From: Alphaproteobacteria bacterium
Lineage (GTDB): Bacteria; Pseudomonadota; Alphaproteobacteria; Rhizobiales; Beijerinckiaceae
Direction of reading: 5' to 3'
DNA length: 7,170 nucleotides
NCBI GenBank assembly: GCA_009920595.1
Contig: RFZR01000082.1
Coordinates: forward strand, 1-7,170
This document shows, one piece after another, positions 1-6,743 of this stretch. The notes beneath the pieces were generated by a model. It was not told where the DNA came from. It ran no database searches and worked only from the letters and a program-made list of their open reading frames with translations. The stretch's first letter is position 1; each line of letters starts with the position of its first letter. The translations under genes were made by a program, and so were the position numbers.

Positions 1-1538
1 AAATATTTTGATCCGACGAAAACAGATTTTGCTGGAGCGATGTGATCTTCCTTCGCCGCCAAATTATAAACGGGGATCGACACGCGTTTCAAATCAAGTT
101 TGACATTGCCGAGCGTGATTTTTCCTTTCGACAATTTATTGTCGAGATAGCAATTGCGCAGATAGAAAGAATGATTGGCGCGCGGCATACGCGTTGAATC
201 AGAATTCCAGAACAAGAGATCAAAGGGGAACGGATTTTCACCCTTGAGATACACATTCACAACATAAGGCCAGATCAAATCATTCGGACGCAGCATGTTG
301 AAGGCCGCCGCCATACTCGTCCCTTCGAGATAGCCGCGCACATCCATTTTCTCTTCGATGGATTTAACTTGCTCTTCATCGACAAAGACTTTGAGATCAC
401 CCGCATTTTCAAAATCAACTTGCGTTGTCAGCAGCGTGGCACTCGCGATGCGTTTATCATTCGTGGCCGCCATATAAGCAAGCGCAACGGAGAGCAAAGT
501 ACCACCGACACAGTAACCCATCGCGGTCACTTGTTTTTCGCCAGTGATTTTTTCAATCATCTCAAGCGCGGCAAAAATACCTTCGCGCATATAATCTTCG
601 AAACTCTTCTCCGCCTGCCGCTCATCCGGATTGACCCATGAAATCACAAAAACGGTCAGACCTTGCGATACGGCCCAACGGATGAAGCTCTTCTCGGGGT
701 TGAGATCGAGAATATAAAATTTATTGATCCAAGGCGGCACAATCAACAAAGGCCGTTTGAACACCGTCTCTGTTGTCGGCGAATATTGAATGAGTTCGAT
801 AAGATCATTCCGAAAAACAACTTTGCCCGGCGTGGTGGCGAGATTAACACCCACTTGAAAATCACCCGGCACAGTCTGGCGGAGTTTCAAAGTGCCTTGC
901 CCCGCTTTGATATCCTCCACCATCATCTTCATGCCGCGCACAAGATTTTCACCATTCTGCTCAAGCGTTGTGCGCAAAAGTTCTGGATTGGTGGCAACAA
1001 AATTCGTTGGTGCCAAAGCGCTCGATAATTGCTTCACATAAAACTGTGCTTTGTGTTTCGTGTGAGGATCAATGTCATCCGCTTGTTGAACGAGATCATC
1101 CGCCCAGCGCGTTGTCAGCAAATAGGCCTGCTTCACAAAATCGAAAATTGGATTGTCAGTCCATTCCGGATCACGAAAGCGCTTATCGGAAGGCTCCGGC
1201 TCAGCAACGGGGGTGACCGTCTCGCCCTGCATCTTTTTGAGATTATTCGCCCAGAGTTCGAGAAAGCCTTTTGTGAGTGTCGTCTGCGCCATCACGAGCC
1301 GTTGCGGATCGGCAGCAACTTTCTCAACAACCTGACCGAGCGTTTTGACAATATCGCTCATCTCTTCAGACATGCCGGCTTTTGCGCGGCCTTCTTCGAC
1401 TGGCTTCAACGAGGCGGCGGTCGCGTGGCCAAGCTCTTCCATCAGCCGCGCCGTGTTATTGGCGAGCGCTTCATAGTTGGGCACAGAAAATGTTTTGGGG
1501 GCGATGCCAGGAGCCGATTTGGCCTTATCCGATGTCAT
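1..1538 (-). CDS. phaC: Class I poly(3-hydroxyalkanoate) synthase, C-terminus cut by window edge
   Basis: Polymerises (R)-3-hydroxyacyl-CoA, usually 3-hydroxybutyryl-CoA, into polyhydroxyalkanoate at the surface of cytoplasmic storage granules. The reading frame is open for 512 codons to the left edge. Seen in the translation: the lipase-like box GYCVGG at residues 341-346 with nucleophile Cys343; the family segment NKFYILDLNPEKSFIRW before it; FVISWVNPD; and catalytic Asp498 in YNLAAKEDHIAP. The Cys-Asp spacing of 155 is close to that of characterised class I enzymes. The catalytic His and roughly the last 80 residues lie outside the window, as class I synthases are normally near 600 residues. 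I start at ATG 1538, which has GGGGGA about 7 nt upstream; an in-frame ATG at 1565 would add nine residues (MPDDAGDRG) but has a poor ribosome site. A stop lies in frame just upstream at 1569-1571. It is transcribed divergently from the lipoprotein gene. Confidence 0.95.
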   Translation of the reverse strand, partial: MTSDKAKSAPGIAPKTFSVPNYEALANNTARLMEELGHATAASLKPVEEGRAKAGMSEEMSDIVKTLGQVVEKVAADPQRLVMAQTTLTKGFLELWANNLKKMQGETVTPVAEPEPSDKRFRDPEWTDNPIFDFVKQAYLLTTRWADDLVQQADDIDPHTKHKAQFYVKQLSSALAPTNFVATNPELLRTTLEQNGENLVRGMKMMVEDIKAGQGTLKLRQTVPGDFQVGVNLATTPGKVVFRNDLIELIQYSPTTETVFKRPLLIVPPWINKFYILDLNPEKSFIRWAVSQGLTVFVISWVNPDERQAEKSFEDYMREGIFAALEMIEKITGEKQVTAMGYCVGGTLLSVALAYMAATNDKRIASATLLTTQVDFENAGDLKVFVDEEQVKSIEEKMDVRGYLEGTSMAAAFNMLRPNDLIWPYVVNVYLKGENPFPFDLLFWNSDSTRMPRANHSFYLRNCYLDNKLSKGKITLGNVKLDLKRVSIPVYNLAAKEDHIAPAKSVFVGSKY

Positions 1539-1647
1539 TCCCCGATCCCCCGCGTCATCAGGCATGTTTTACTTGCCGGATTTACGACTCCACTGTAGCG
1601 CGGAAACAAGGCTCGTCGAGCCAGTAAATTGGTCGTATAAGAACGTC
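1539..1647. promoter_or_regulatory. Divergent intergenic region, phaC / lipoprotein gene
   Basis: This 109-bp space must hold the 5' signals of both divergent genes. For phaC, a weak sigma-70-like pair can be read on the minus strand: TTGTTT (1609-1604) and GTAAAT (1585-1580) with an 18-bp spacer. No convincing promoter was seen on the plus strand. I did not see the TGC-rich dyad (CTGC...GCAG) known for the PHA regulator PhaR of Rhodobacter. The promoter assignment is inference from short matches only. Confidence 0.35.
1610..1622. promoter_or_regulatory. 13-bp perfect dyad, candidate operator
   Basis: GGCTCG-T-CGAGCC is a perfect inverted repeat with six-base arms around one central base. 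It lies 26 bp upstream of the lipoprotein start and 72 bp upstream of the phaC start, directly beside the weak phaC -35 candidate. With a one-base centre it suits a dimeric DNA-binding protein better than a stable RNA hairpin. No regulator is identified, and a single G+C-rich dyad can occur by chance. Confidence 0.3.
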
Positions 1648-1992
1648 ATGACGAAATCTTGGCAGATCCCCAGCCTCCGCGCTGCCTCCCTCCTCCTCGG
1701 AACGGCCCTCATCCTTGCGGGCTGTGCCACCACAGCGAGCGAACGCAAAAGCAGCGGCAACGCGATCAAAGACCTTGCGATTTGGGCCGGATTTGCAACA
1801 AACACCGAAGAACCAGCTGCTTTCGTCAAAGAAACCCGCACAACGGACCTGAATTATATGCCCGTTGGGGTCACGCCGCCGGGTCCAAAGAAAAACGCGC
1901 GGAAACTCACGCCTGAGGAATTAAAGGCGCTTGAGGATCAACTCGAAGCGGCGCGCCTCAAAAATGAGGCGGTAGGCGGACAAACGCCTTAA
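1648..1992 (+). CDS. Small predicted lipoprotein of unknown function
   Basis: Encodes 114 residues. The N-terminus is a typical lipoprotein signal: charged start (MTKSW...R11), a hydrophobic stretch around residues 12-24, and the lipobox LAGC with Cys26 as the predicted lipidation site. Ala follows the Cys, so the E. coli inner-membrane retention signal (Asp at +2) is absent and outer-membrane anchoring is likely. The mature part is short: a polar segment, a Pro/Gly-rich stretch (residues 72-82, VGVTPPGPKK), then a charged amphipathic helix at about 87-109 (LTPEELKALEDQLEAARLKNEA) that could form a coiled coil. ATG 1648 is chosen because the signal peptide starts there; the frame runs further upstream to 1477 but that part is antisense to phaC. 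The ribosome site is weak. I recall similar small lipoproteins with a LTPEE...LE.ELEAAR helix in Hyphomicrobiales, but assign no function. Confidence 0.8.
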   Translation: MTKSWQIPSLRAASLLLGTALILAGCATTASERKSSGNAIKDLAIWAGFATNTEEPAAFVKETRTTDLNYMPVGVTPPGPKKNARKLTPEELKALEDQLEAARLKNEAVGGQTP

Positions 1993-2017
1993 GCGATCTC
2001 CCTTTTCAGAAAACTTT

Positions 2018-2037
2018 TAGACTTAGCGTCTATTTTT
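2018..2037 (+). terminator. Weak candidate intrinsic terminator after the lipoprotein gene
   Basis: TAGAC-ttagc-GTCTA forms a 5-bp stem with a 5-nt loop (2018-2032), followed directly by five T residues (2033-2037), 26 nt after the lipoprotein stop codon. Position and T tract fit an intrinsic terminator, but the stem is short and A+T-rich, so termination would be inefficient. The call is tentative. Confidence 0.3.
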
Positions 2038-2054
2038 AGCGTGAATCCGACATA

Positions 2055-2070
2055 GCCTCATGCTAGAGGC
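2055..2070. repeat. Short hairpin upstream of the aminotransferase gene
   Basis: GCCTC-atgcta-GAGGC gives a 5-bp G+C-rich stem with a 6-nt loop, 40 nt upstream of the aminotransferase start. It could be part of the 5' leader or an operator. No T tract follows and no riboswitch fold was recognised. A dyad of this size may be chance. Confidence 0.2.
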
Positions 2071-2110
2071 CATCGTCCCCATTCGCCTTTGAGACTGACC
2101 GAGCCAACCG

Positions 2111-3331
2111 ATGAATGATTTTTATCGCATACAACGCCTTCCGCCCTATGTTTTCGAACAAGTAAACCGCATCAAAGCGGCGGCGCGAGCGCGCGGTGCG
2201 GATATCATTGATCTCGGCATGGGCAATCCGGATCTGCCTGCCCCCAAACATGTGATGGAAAAGCTTGTCGAAACCGTCGGCAAACCACGGACGGACCGTT
2301 ACTCATCCTCGCGTGGCATTCTGGGACTGCGTCGCGCGCAAGCGGCCTATTATGAGCGGCGTTTTGGCGTAACGCTTAATCCTGACACGCAAGTCATCGC
2401 GACCCTCGGTTCCAAAGAAGGCTTTGCCAATATGGCACAGGCCATTACCGCGCCCGGCGATGTCGTTCTTGTGCCGAACCCCTCTTACCCGATCCACGCT
2501 TTCGGCTTTCTGATGGCGGGCGGCGTGATCCGATCGATACCTGCCGAACCGAATGAAGAATTTTTCAGGGCGCTTACCAAAGCGGTCGCGCATTCAATTC
2601 CAAAGCCGATTGCGCTTGTGACCTGCTATCCGGCCAATCCCACCGCCTATATGGCTTCGCTCGATTTTTATCGCGAGCTTGTGGCATTCGCGAAGAAACA
2701 TGAACTCATTCTTCTTTCCGATTTGGCTTATGCCGAAGTTTACTTCGACGATCACGCGCCGCCGCCTTCGGTGTTGCAGGTTCCCGGCGCAATGGATGTG
2801 GCGGTTGAATTCACATCGATGTCGAAGACCTTCTCAATGGCGGGATGGCGTATGGGCTTTGCGGTTGGCAATGCCAAACTGATCGCCGCGCTCGCACGCG
2901 TAAAATCCTATCTTGATTATGGTGCCTTTACGCCCATTCAAGTGGCGGCAACGGCCGCGCTTAATGGACCAGAAGACTGCATTCATGAGATGCGCACCGT
3001 TTATCGCAATCGTCGTGATGCTTTGGTTGAAAGTTTTGGCAATGCCGGATGGCAGATCGACCCGCCGGGCGCCTCGATGTTCGCCTGGGTCAAAATCCCA
3101 GAACCCTTCACCAGTTTGGGCAGTCTGGAATTCTCGAAGCTTATGGTCGAGAAGGCCGATGTTGCGGTGGCGCCAGGCATTGGCTTCGGCGAACATGGCG
3201 ATGATTATGTGCGCATCGCGATTGTGGAGAACGAGCAGCGCATCAGGCAAGCGGCCCGCAATGTGCGGCGTTTTCTTGAAACCGCGGACAAAACATTGCA
3301 CAACGTCGTCCCAATGGCAGCCAAAGCATGA
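2111..3331 (+). CDS. alaC: AlaC-type class I/II PLP-dependent aminotransferase
   Basis: A 406-residue cytoplasmic fold-type I aminotransferase. The whole sequence follows the pattern I recall for E. coli AlaC (YfdZ), a glutamate-pyruvate aminotransferase: RLPPYVF near the N-terminus, DIIDLGMGNPD (31-41), YSSSRGI (64-70), TLGSKEG, VLVPNPSYPIHA (119-130), ALARVKSYLDYGAFTPIQVAA, and PGIGFGEHGDDYVRIA. PLP-site residues visible: Asn176 (PANPT), Asp204 and Tyr207 (SDLAYAE), Schiff-base Lys239 (SMSKTFSMAGWRMGF), Arg247, and the substrate-carboxylate Arg368. Homologues in this order are often labelled LL-diaminopimelate aminotransferase, but the AlaC-like motifs favour alanine/glutamate specificity; the true substrate is not proven. 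ATG 2111 has no strong ribosome site, only CCGAG-like bases upstream. It precedes hom by 42 bp and is likely first in that operon. Confidence 0.88.
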   Translation: MNDFYRIQRLPPYVFEQVNRIKAAARARGADIIDLGMGNPDLPAPKHVMEKLVETVGKPRTDRYSSSRGILGLRRAQAAYYERRFGVTLNPDTQVIATLGSKEGFANMAQAITAPGDVVLVPNPSYPIHAFGFLMAGGVIRSIPAEPNEEFFRALTKAVAHSIPKPIALVTCYPANPTAYMASLDFYRELVAFAKKHELILLSDLAYAEVYFDDHAPPPSVLQVPGAMDVAVEFTSMSKTFSMAGWRMGFAVGNAKLIAALARVKSYLDYGAFTPIQVAATAALNGPEDCIHEMRTVYRNRRDALVESFGNAGWQIDPPGASMFAWVKIPEPFTSLGSLEFSKLMVEKADVAVAPGIGFGEHGDDYVRIAIVENEQRIRQAARNVRRFLETADKTLHNVVPMAAKA

Positions 3332-3373
3332 CAGCCAAAGGCTGGTCACCCGCTTTAATTTTGGAATTTATCA

Positions 3374-4696
3374 ATGACCTCCCCTCTTCGTATTGGCGTT
3401 CTCGGTCTTGGGACCGTGGGAGCAGCCCTTGTCGGCGCTTTGTCACAACACAGCTCTTCGATTGCGACGCGCTCGGGGCGGTCCTTAACCGTGACCGCCG
3501 TATCAGCGCGTAATCGTTCGCGCGATCGCGGCGTTGATCTATCCAAAGTCAAATGGTTCGATGATCCCGTTGCACTCGCCAAATCATCCGAAATTGATTG
3601 CCTTGTCGAATTGATCGGCGGCGCAGATGGCGTTGCCAAAGAAGCCGTGGAAGCCGCACTCACAAGCGGTAAATCGGTGATCACAGCCAATAAAGCGCTT
3701 CTTGCAAAACATGGCAGTGCCCTCGTGATGATGGCCGAAAAAAACAATGTCGCTTTGAATTTTGAAGCCTCCGTTGCAGGCGGCATTCCGATTGTTAAAA
3801 CATTGCGTGAGTCGCTTGCGGGCAATCGCGTAAGCCGCGTGTCAGGAATTCTTAACGGCACCTGCAATTATATTCTCTCGCGCATGGAGCTTGAAGGTTT
3901 AACCTTTGAGGATTGTCTCAAAGATGCGCAGCGTTTGGGTTATGCAGAAGCTGACCCCACTTTCGATGTTGGCGGATTTGACACCGCGCATAAGCTTTCG
4001 ATTCTCACATCACTCGCTTTCGGAACAGAGATCGATGCTGATGCCGTTTATGTTGAAGGCATCGCCTCGATTAAGCCGCTTGATCTCGTCATGGCGGATG
4101 AACTCGGCTATCGCATCAAATTGCTGGGCGTGGCCGAACGCACCTCAACCGGCATTGAACAACGCGTGCATCCAACAATGGTGCCGAAGCACTGGGCGAT
4201 CGCGCAAGTGATGGGTGTCACAAATGCTGTGAATGTCGTCGCCGATATTGTCGGTGAAATCACGCTTGTGGGCCCCGGTGCAGGTGGCAATGCCACCGCA
4301 TCCTCCGTGCTTTCTGATCTTGTCGATATCGCACGTGGGCTTCATGTGCCACCTTTGGGCGTAAGCTCAAAAGCTTTGACTCAAACCGACCAAGCCCCCA
4401 TGCAACGTCATGAAGGCGGTTATTATATTCGCCTCACGGTGCGCGACAAACCGGGCGCGGCTGCGGGCATCGCCACACGCATGGCTGAACAACAAATCTC
4501 GCTTGAAAGCATTGTGCAAAAGCGCCCACCCGCATCACGCGCGGCTGATCCTGCAGGAAAAGCCGGTACACCTGTACCCGTTGTTCTGATTACCTATGCA
4601 ACGACCGAAGAAGCGATCCGCCGCGCTCTTGACGCGGTGATGGCCGATGGTCATATCGCCGAACCCCCGCAATTGATCCGCATCGAGCGGGGATGA
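3374..4696 (+). CDS. hom: Homoserine dehydrogenase with C-terminal ACT domain
   Basis: Reduces L-aspartate-4-semialdehyde to L-homoserine with NAD(P)H, the branch step toward threonine and methionine. At 440 residues it is the usual length for the monofunctional enzyme. N-terminal Rossmann fold: GLGTVG at 11-16. Conserved Lys107 in TANKALLAKHG. Catalytic domain: GILNGTCNYIL (158-168) and the family signature from Ala185 to Lys207 (AQRLGY.EADP..DVGGFD.AHK), including catalytic Asp203 and Lys207; later GPGAGGNATASSVLSDL. The ACT domain spans about 350-436 (YYIRLTVRDKPGAAAGIA), the usual site of threonine feedback; inhibition here is inferred from the family. An Ala/Pro-rich loop (about 385-401) interrupts the ACT domain. 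GGAA 7 nt before ATG 3374 is the ribosome site. glpX begins about 30 bp downstream on the same strand. Confidence 0.96.
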   Translation: MTSPLRIGVLGLGTVGAALVGALSQHSSSIATRSGRSLTVTAVSARNRSRDRGVDLSKVKWFDDPVALAKSSEIDCLVELIGGADGVAKEAVEAALTSGKSVITANKALLAKHGSALVMMAEKNNVALNFEASVAGGIPIVKTLRESLAGNRVSRVSGILNGTCNYILSRMELEGLTFEDCLKDAQRLGYAEADPTFDVGGFDTAHKLSILTSLAFGTEIDADAVYVEGIASIKPLDLVMADELGYRIKLLGVAERTSTGIEQRVHPTMVPKHWAIAQVMGVTNAVNVVADIVGEITLVGPGAGGNATASSVLSDLVDIARGLHVPPLGVSSKALTQTDQAPMQRHEGGYYIRLTVRDKPGAAAGIATRMAEQQISLESIVQKRPPASRAADPAGKAGTPVPVVLITYATTEEAIRRALDAVMADGHIAEPPQLIRIERG

Positions 4697-4726
4697 GTGT
4701 CCCAAAGTGAGCGTTAGGAGTGCATG

Positions 4727-5731
4727 ATGACCCAGAACACAGAAATTCACGTTCCGCAGAAAGAGGTCATCGAACGCATTCTTTCGATGGAGCTGGTGCG
4801 CGTGACCGAGCGCGCAGCTGTGTCAGCGGCACGCCTCCGTGGCCGTGGCGATGAGAAAGCGGCCGACCAAGCGGCTGTTGACGCGATGCGGCGCGAATTG
4901 AATAAGCTGCCTATCGAAGGGACTATTGTTATCGGCGAAGGCGAACGCGACGAAGCACCGATGCTTTTCATCGGCGAAAAAGTCGGCAACGGTACGGGCC
5001 CGAAAGTGGACATCGCCGTTGATCCACTCGAAGGCACGACGCTTTGCGCGAAAGATATGCCGGGCGCGATTGCGGTGATGGCAATGGCGCCGGCAGGCTC
5101 ACTGCTTTATGCGCCTGACGTGTACATGGATAAGATTGCTATTGGTCCGGGTTACTCAAAAGGCATCGTCGATCTCGATGCATCTCCAGCTGAAAATATT
5201 CATGCGCTTGCGAAAGCCAAAGGCGTAAAGCCAAATGAGATCAATGTTCTTATTCTTGATCGGCCACGCCATGCTGGACTTATTGAATCAGTACGGAGCA
5301 CCGGCGCCTCTATTCGACTGATCACAGATGGTGACGTTGCCGGTGTCATCTTCACCGCGATGCAATCGGTCACGGGCATTGATCTTTATCTCGGCAGTGG
5401 CGGCGCGCCTGAAGGCGTTCTCGCGGCCGCCGCTTTGCGTTGTGTTGGTGGACAAATGCAGGGGCGTCTCATTCTTGACACGCAAGCCAAAGTGGATCGC
5501 GCGCGCGGTATGGGTGTGAAAGATCCCAAACGAAAATATGATATGGAAGAACTCGCTGCAGATGACGTCATCGTCTCGGCCACAGGCGTAACCGATGGTG
5601 CGCTTATGCATGGCGTGCGTTTCAAAGGCGATGTCATTGAAACGGAAACGATTGTCTATCGTTCAATTACTGGCACCGTGCGTCGCATTCATGGTGAGCA
5701 TCGCGAGTTGTCGAAGTTTTTGTTGGATTAG
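4727..5731 (+). CDS. glpX: Class II fructose-1,6-bisphosphatase
   Basis: Hydrolyses fructose-1,6-bisphosphate to fructose-6-phosphate, the committed gluconeogenic step, in the cytoplasm. Numbering from ATG 4724 (335 residues), the GlpX metal and substrate motifs are present: Asp48 (ADQAAV), Glu72 in VIGEGERDEAPM, Asp100 and Glu103 in DPLEGTT, and Glu230 in GSGGAPEGVLAAAAL; these match E. coli Asp33, Glu57, Asp85, Glu88 and Glu213. DRPRHAGLIESVR (179-191) belongs to the phosphate-binding region. Two adjacent ATGs are possible: AGGAG at 4716-4720 lies 3 nt before ATG 4724 and 6 nt before ATG 4727, so I choose 4727, giving 334 residues. This is the best ribosome site in the window. The gene follows hom closely and is probably in its operon. 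Some GlpX enzymes also use sedoheptulose-1,7-bisphosphate; that cannot be decided here. Confidence 0.95.
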   Translation: MTQNTEIHVPQKEVIERILSMELVRVTERAAVSAARLRGRGDEKAADQAAVDAMRRELNKLPIEGTIVIGEGERDEAPMLFIGEKVGNGTGPKVDIAVDPLEGTTLCAKDMPGAIAVMAMAPAGSLLYAPDVYMDKIAIGPGYSKGIVDLDASPAENIHALAKAKGVKPNEINVLILDRPRHAGLIESVRSTGASIRLITDGDVAGVIFTAMQSVTGIDLYLGSGGAPEGVLAAAALRCVGGQMQGRLILDTQAKVDRARGMGVKDPKRKYDMEELAADDVIVSATGVTDGALMHGVRFKGDVIETETIVYRSITGTVRRIHGEHRELSKFLLD

Positions 5732-5743
5732 GCAGTACGCAAA

Positions 5744-6670
5744 CTACAAACCCAGCATCAACTTCAAATTCTGCACCGCAGCACCCGACGCCCCCTTGCC
5801 GAGATTATCGAGCTTGGCGACAAGCACCGCTTGGCGTACGTTTTCATTCGCGTAGATGCGCAATTCCAACAGATCGGTGTTGCTGAGCGATTCCGCTTCT
5901 AACCGACCCGATGTCATTGAGGCATCAGTCATCGGCACCACGCGTACATATTCACAACCTTTATAACGGTCAACAAACGCGTCCTGAAGATCTTTCGCTT
6001 TTGGCTTACCCTCAAGGTGATCAAGATAAAGCGGTACACTCACCAGCATACCTTGTTTGAAATTTCCGACCGACGGTACAAAGATCGGGCGTTGATCAAG
6101 ATTGGAATATTTTTGCAATTCAGGCAGATGTTTGTGCGTGAGACCCAAACCATAAAGTTCAAAATTTGGCGCAGTGCCGGCATCATAAGATTCAATCATC
6201 GATTTGCCGCCACCCGAATAGCCGGACACCGCATTAACACTTATCGGATAAGACGGGAGAATAAAACCCGCATCGACAAGCGGACGAATGAGCGCGATCG
6301 CGCCGGTCGGATAGCAACCGGGATTTGAAACGCGATGCGCGCCTTCAATCATATCCCGTTGGGTCGGATGCAATTCAGCAAAGCCATAAACCCATCCATG
6401 CGCGACGCGATGCGCCGTTGACGCGTCAAGGATACGCGGCGCATTCGCACCCAATTCATCTGCCAGTTTAACTGCTTCAATCGCCGCTTCATCAGGCAGA
6501 CAGAGGATGACCGCATCAACTTCGGCCATCAAAGCCTGACGCGCTTTGGGATCCTTGCGTTTCTCGGCATCAATGCTCTTGATGTCAATGCCTTTGACAT
6601 GAGCCAAACGCTCGCGAATTCCAAGACCCGTTGTGCCCGCTTCGCCGTCGATGAAAACCGTTGCTGTCAT
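5744..6670 (-). CDS. argC: N-acetyl-gamma-glutamyl-phosphate reductase, short type 2 form
   Basis: Third step of arginine synthesis: NADPH-dependent reduction of N-acetyl-glutamyl phosphate to the semialdehyde. The 308-residue length and the N-terminal FIDGEAGTTGLGIRERL (6-22) mark the shorter type 2 family rather than the roughly 340-residue type 1. Seen: nucleotide-binding Gly-rich GEAGTTGLGI (9-18); LDASTAHR (81-88); WVYGFAEL; catalytic Cys119 in SNPGCYPTG; VSGYSGGGK (148-156); and the conserved THKHLPE (178-184) holding the likely catalytic His. ATG 6670 is chosen because GGAG lies 8 nt upstream and the family begins here; an upstream in-frame TTG at 6688 would add six unlikely residues. 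It converges on glpX with only 12 bp between stop codons. It lies downstream of the aldehyde dehydrogenase gene on the same strand but is separated from it by 128 bp containing a palindrome, so it likely has its own promoter. Confidence 0.95.
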   Translation of the reverse strand: MTATVFIDGEAGTTGLGIRERLAHVKGIDIKSIDAEKRKDPKARQALMAEVDAVILCLPDEAAIEAVKLADELGANAPRILDASTAHRVAHGWVYGFAELHPTQRDMIEGAHRVSNPGCYPTGAIALIRPLVDAGFILPSYPISVNAVSGYSGGGKSMIESYDAGTAPNFELYGLGLTHKHLPELQKYSNLDQRPIFVPSVGNFKQGMLVSVPLYLDHLEGKPKAKDLQDAFVDRYKGCEYVRVVPMTDASMTSGRLEAESLSNTDLLELRIYANENVRQAVLVAKLDNLGKGASGAAVQNLKLMLGL

Positions 6671-6699
6671 ATTCCCCACTCCGCGCAATTCAGACCCTA

Positions 6700-6719
6700 T
6701 TGCAATCGCTAATTCGCAA
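6700..6719. repeat. Imperfect hairpin in the argC leader
   Basis: On the plus strand TTGCAAT (6700-6706) pairs with ATT-c-GCAA (6712-6719) around a CGCTA loop, giving 7 bp with one bulged base. It ends 29 nt upstream of the argC ATG, so it may lie in the 5' leader or overlap the promoter. It could also be the outer flank of the larger palindromic element. Function unknown. Confidence 0.25.
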
Positions 6720-6743
6720 CATGATCCAATTCTTTTAGTGGTC

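Noticed and set aside
1029..1598. 189-residue plus-strand open frame (and others at 369-641, 663-1028, 968-1216, 1382-1627)
   Set aside because: They lie antisense to the phaC frame, whose protein motifs are unmistakable; their translations show no family features.
1477..1647. 57-residue N-terminal extension of the lipoprotein frame
   Set aside because: The lipoprotein signal peptide begins exactly at ATG 1648, and the extension overlaps the start of phaC on the opposite strand.
2913..3377. 154-residue plus-strand open frame bridging the aminotransferase and hom genes
   Set aside because: It is an alternate frame of the aminotransferase gene, with Arg/Trp/Met-rich composition typical of out-of-frame reading.
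3355..3867. 170-residue minus-strand open frame, and the 171-residue one at 2834-3349
   Set aside because: Both are antisense shadows of hom and the aminotransferase gene; no ribosome sites or recognisable motifs.
6671..6688. TTG start at 6688 for argC
   Set aside because: The ATG at 6670 has a well-spaced GGAG and matches the usual N-terminus of the family.
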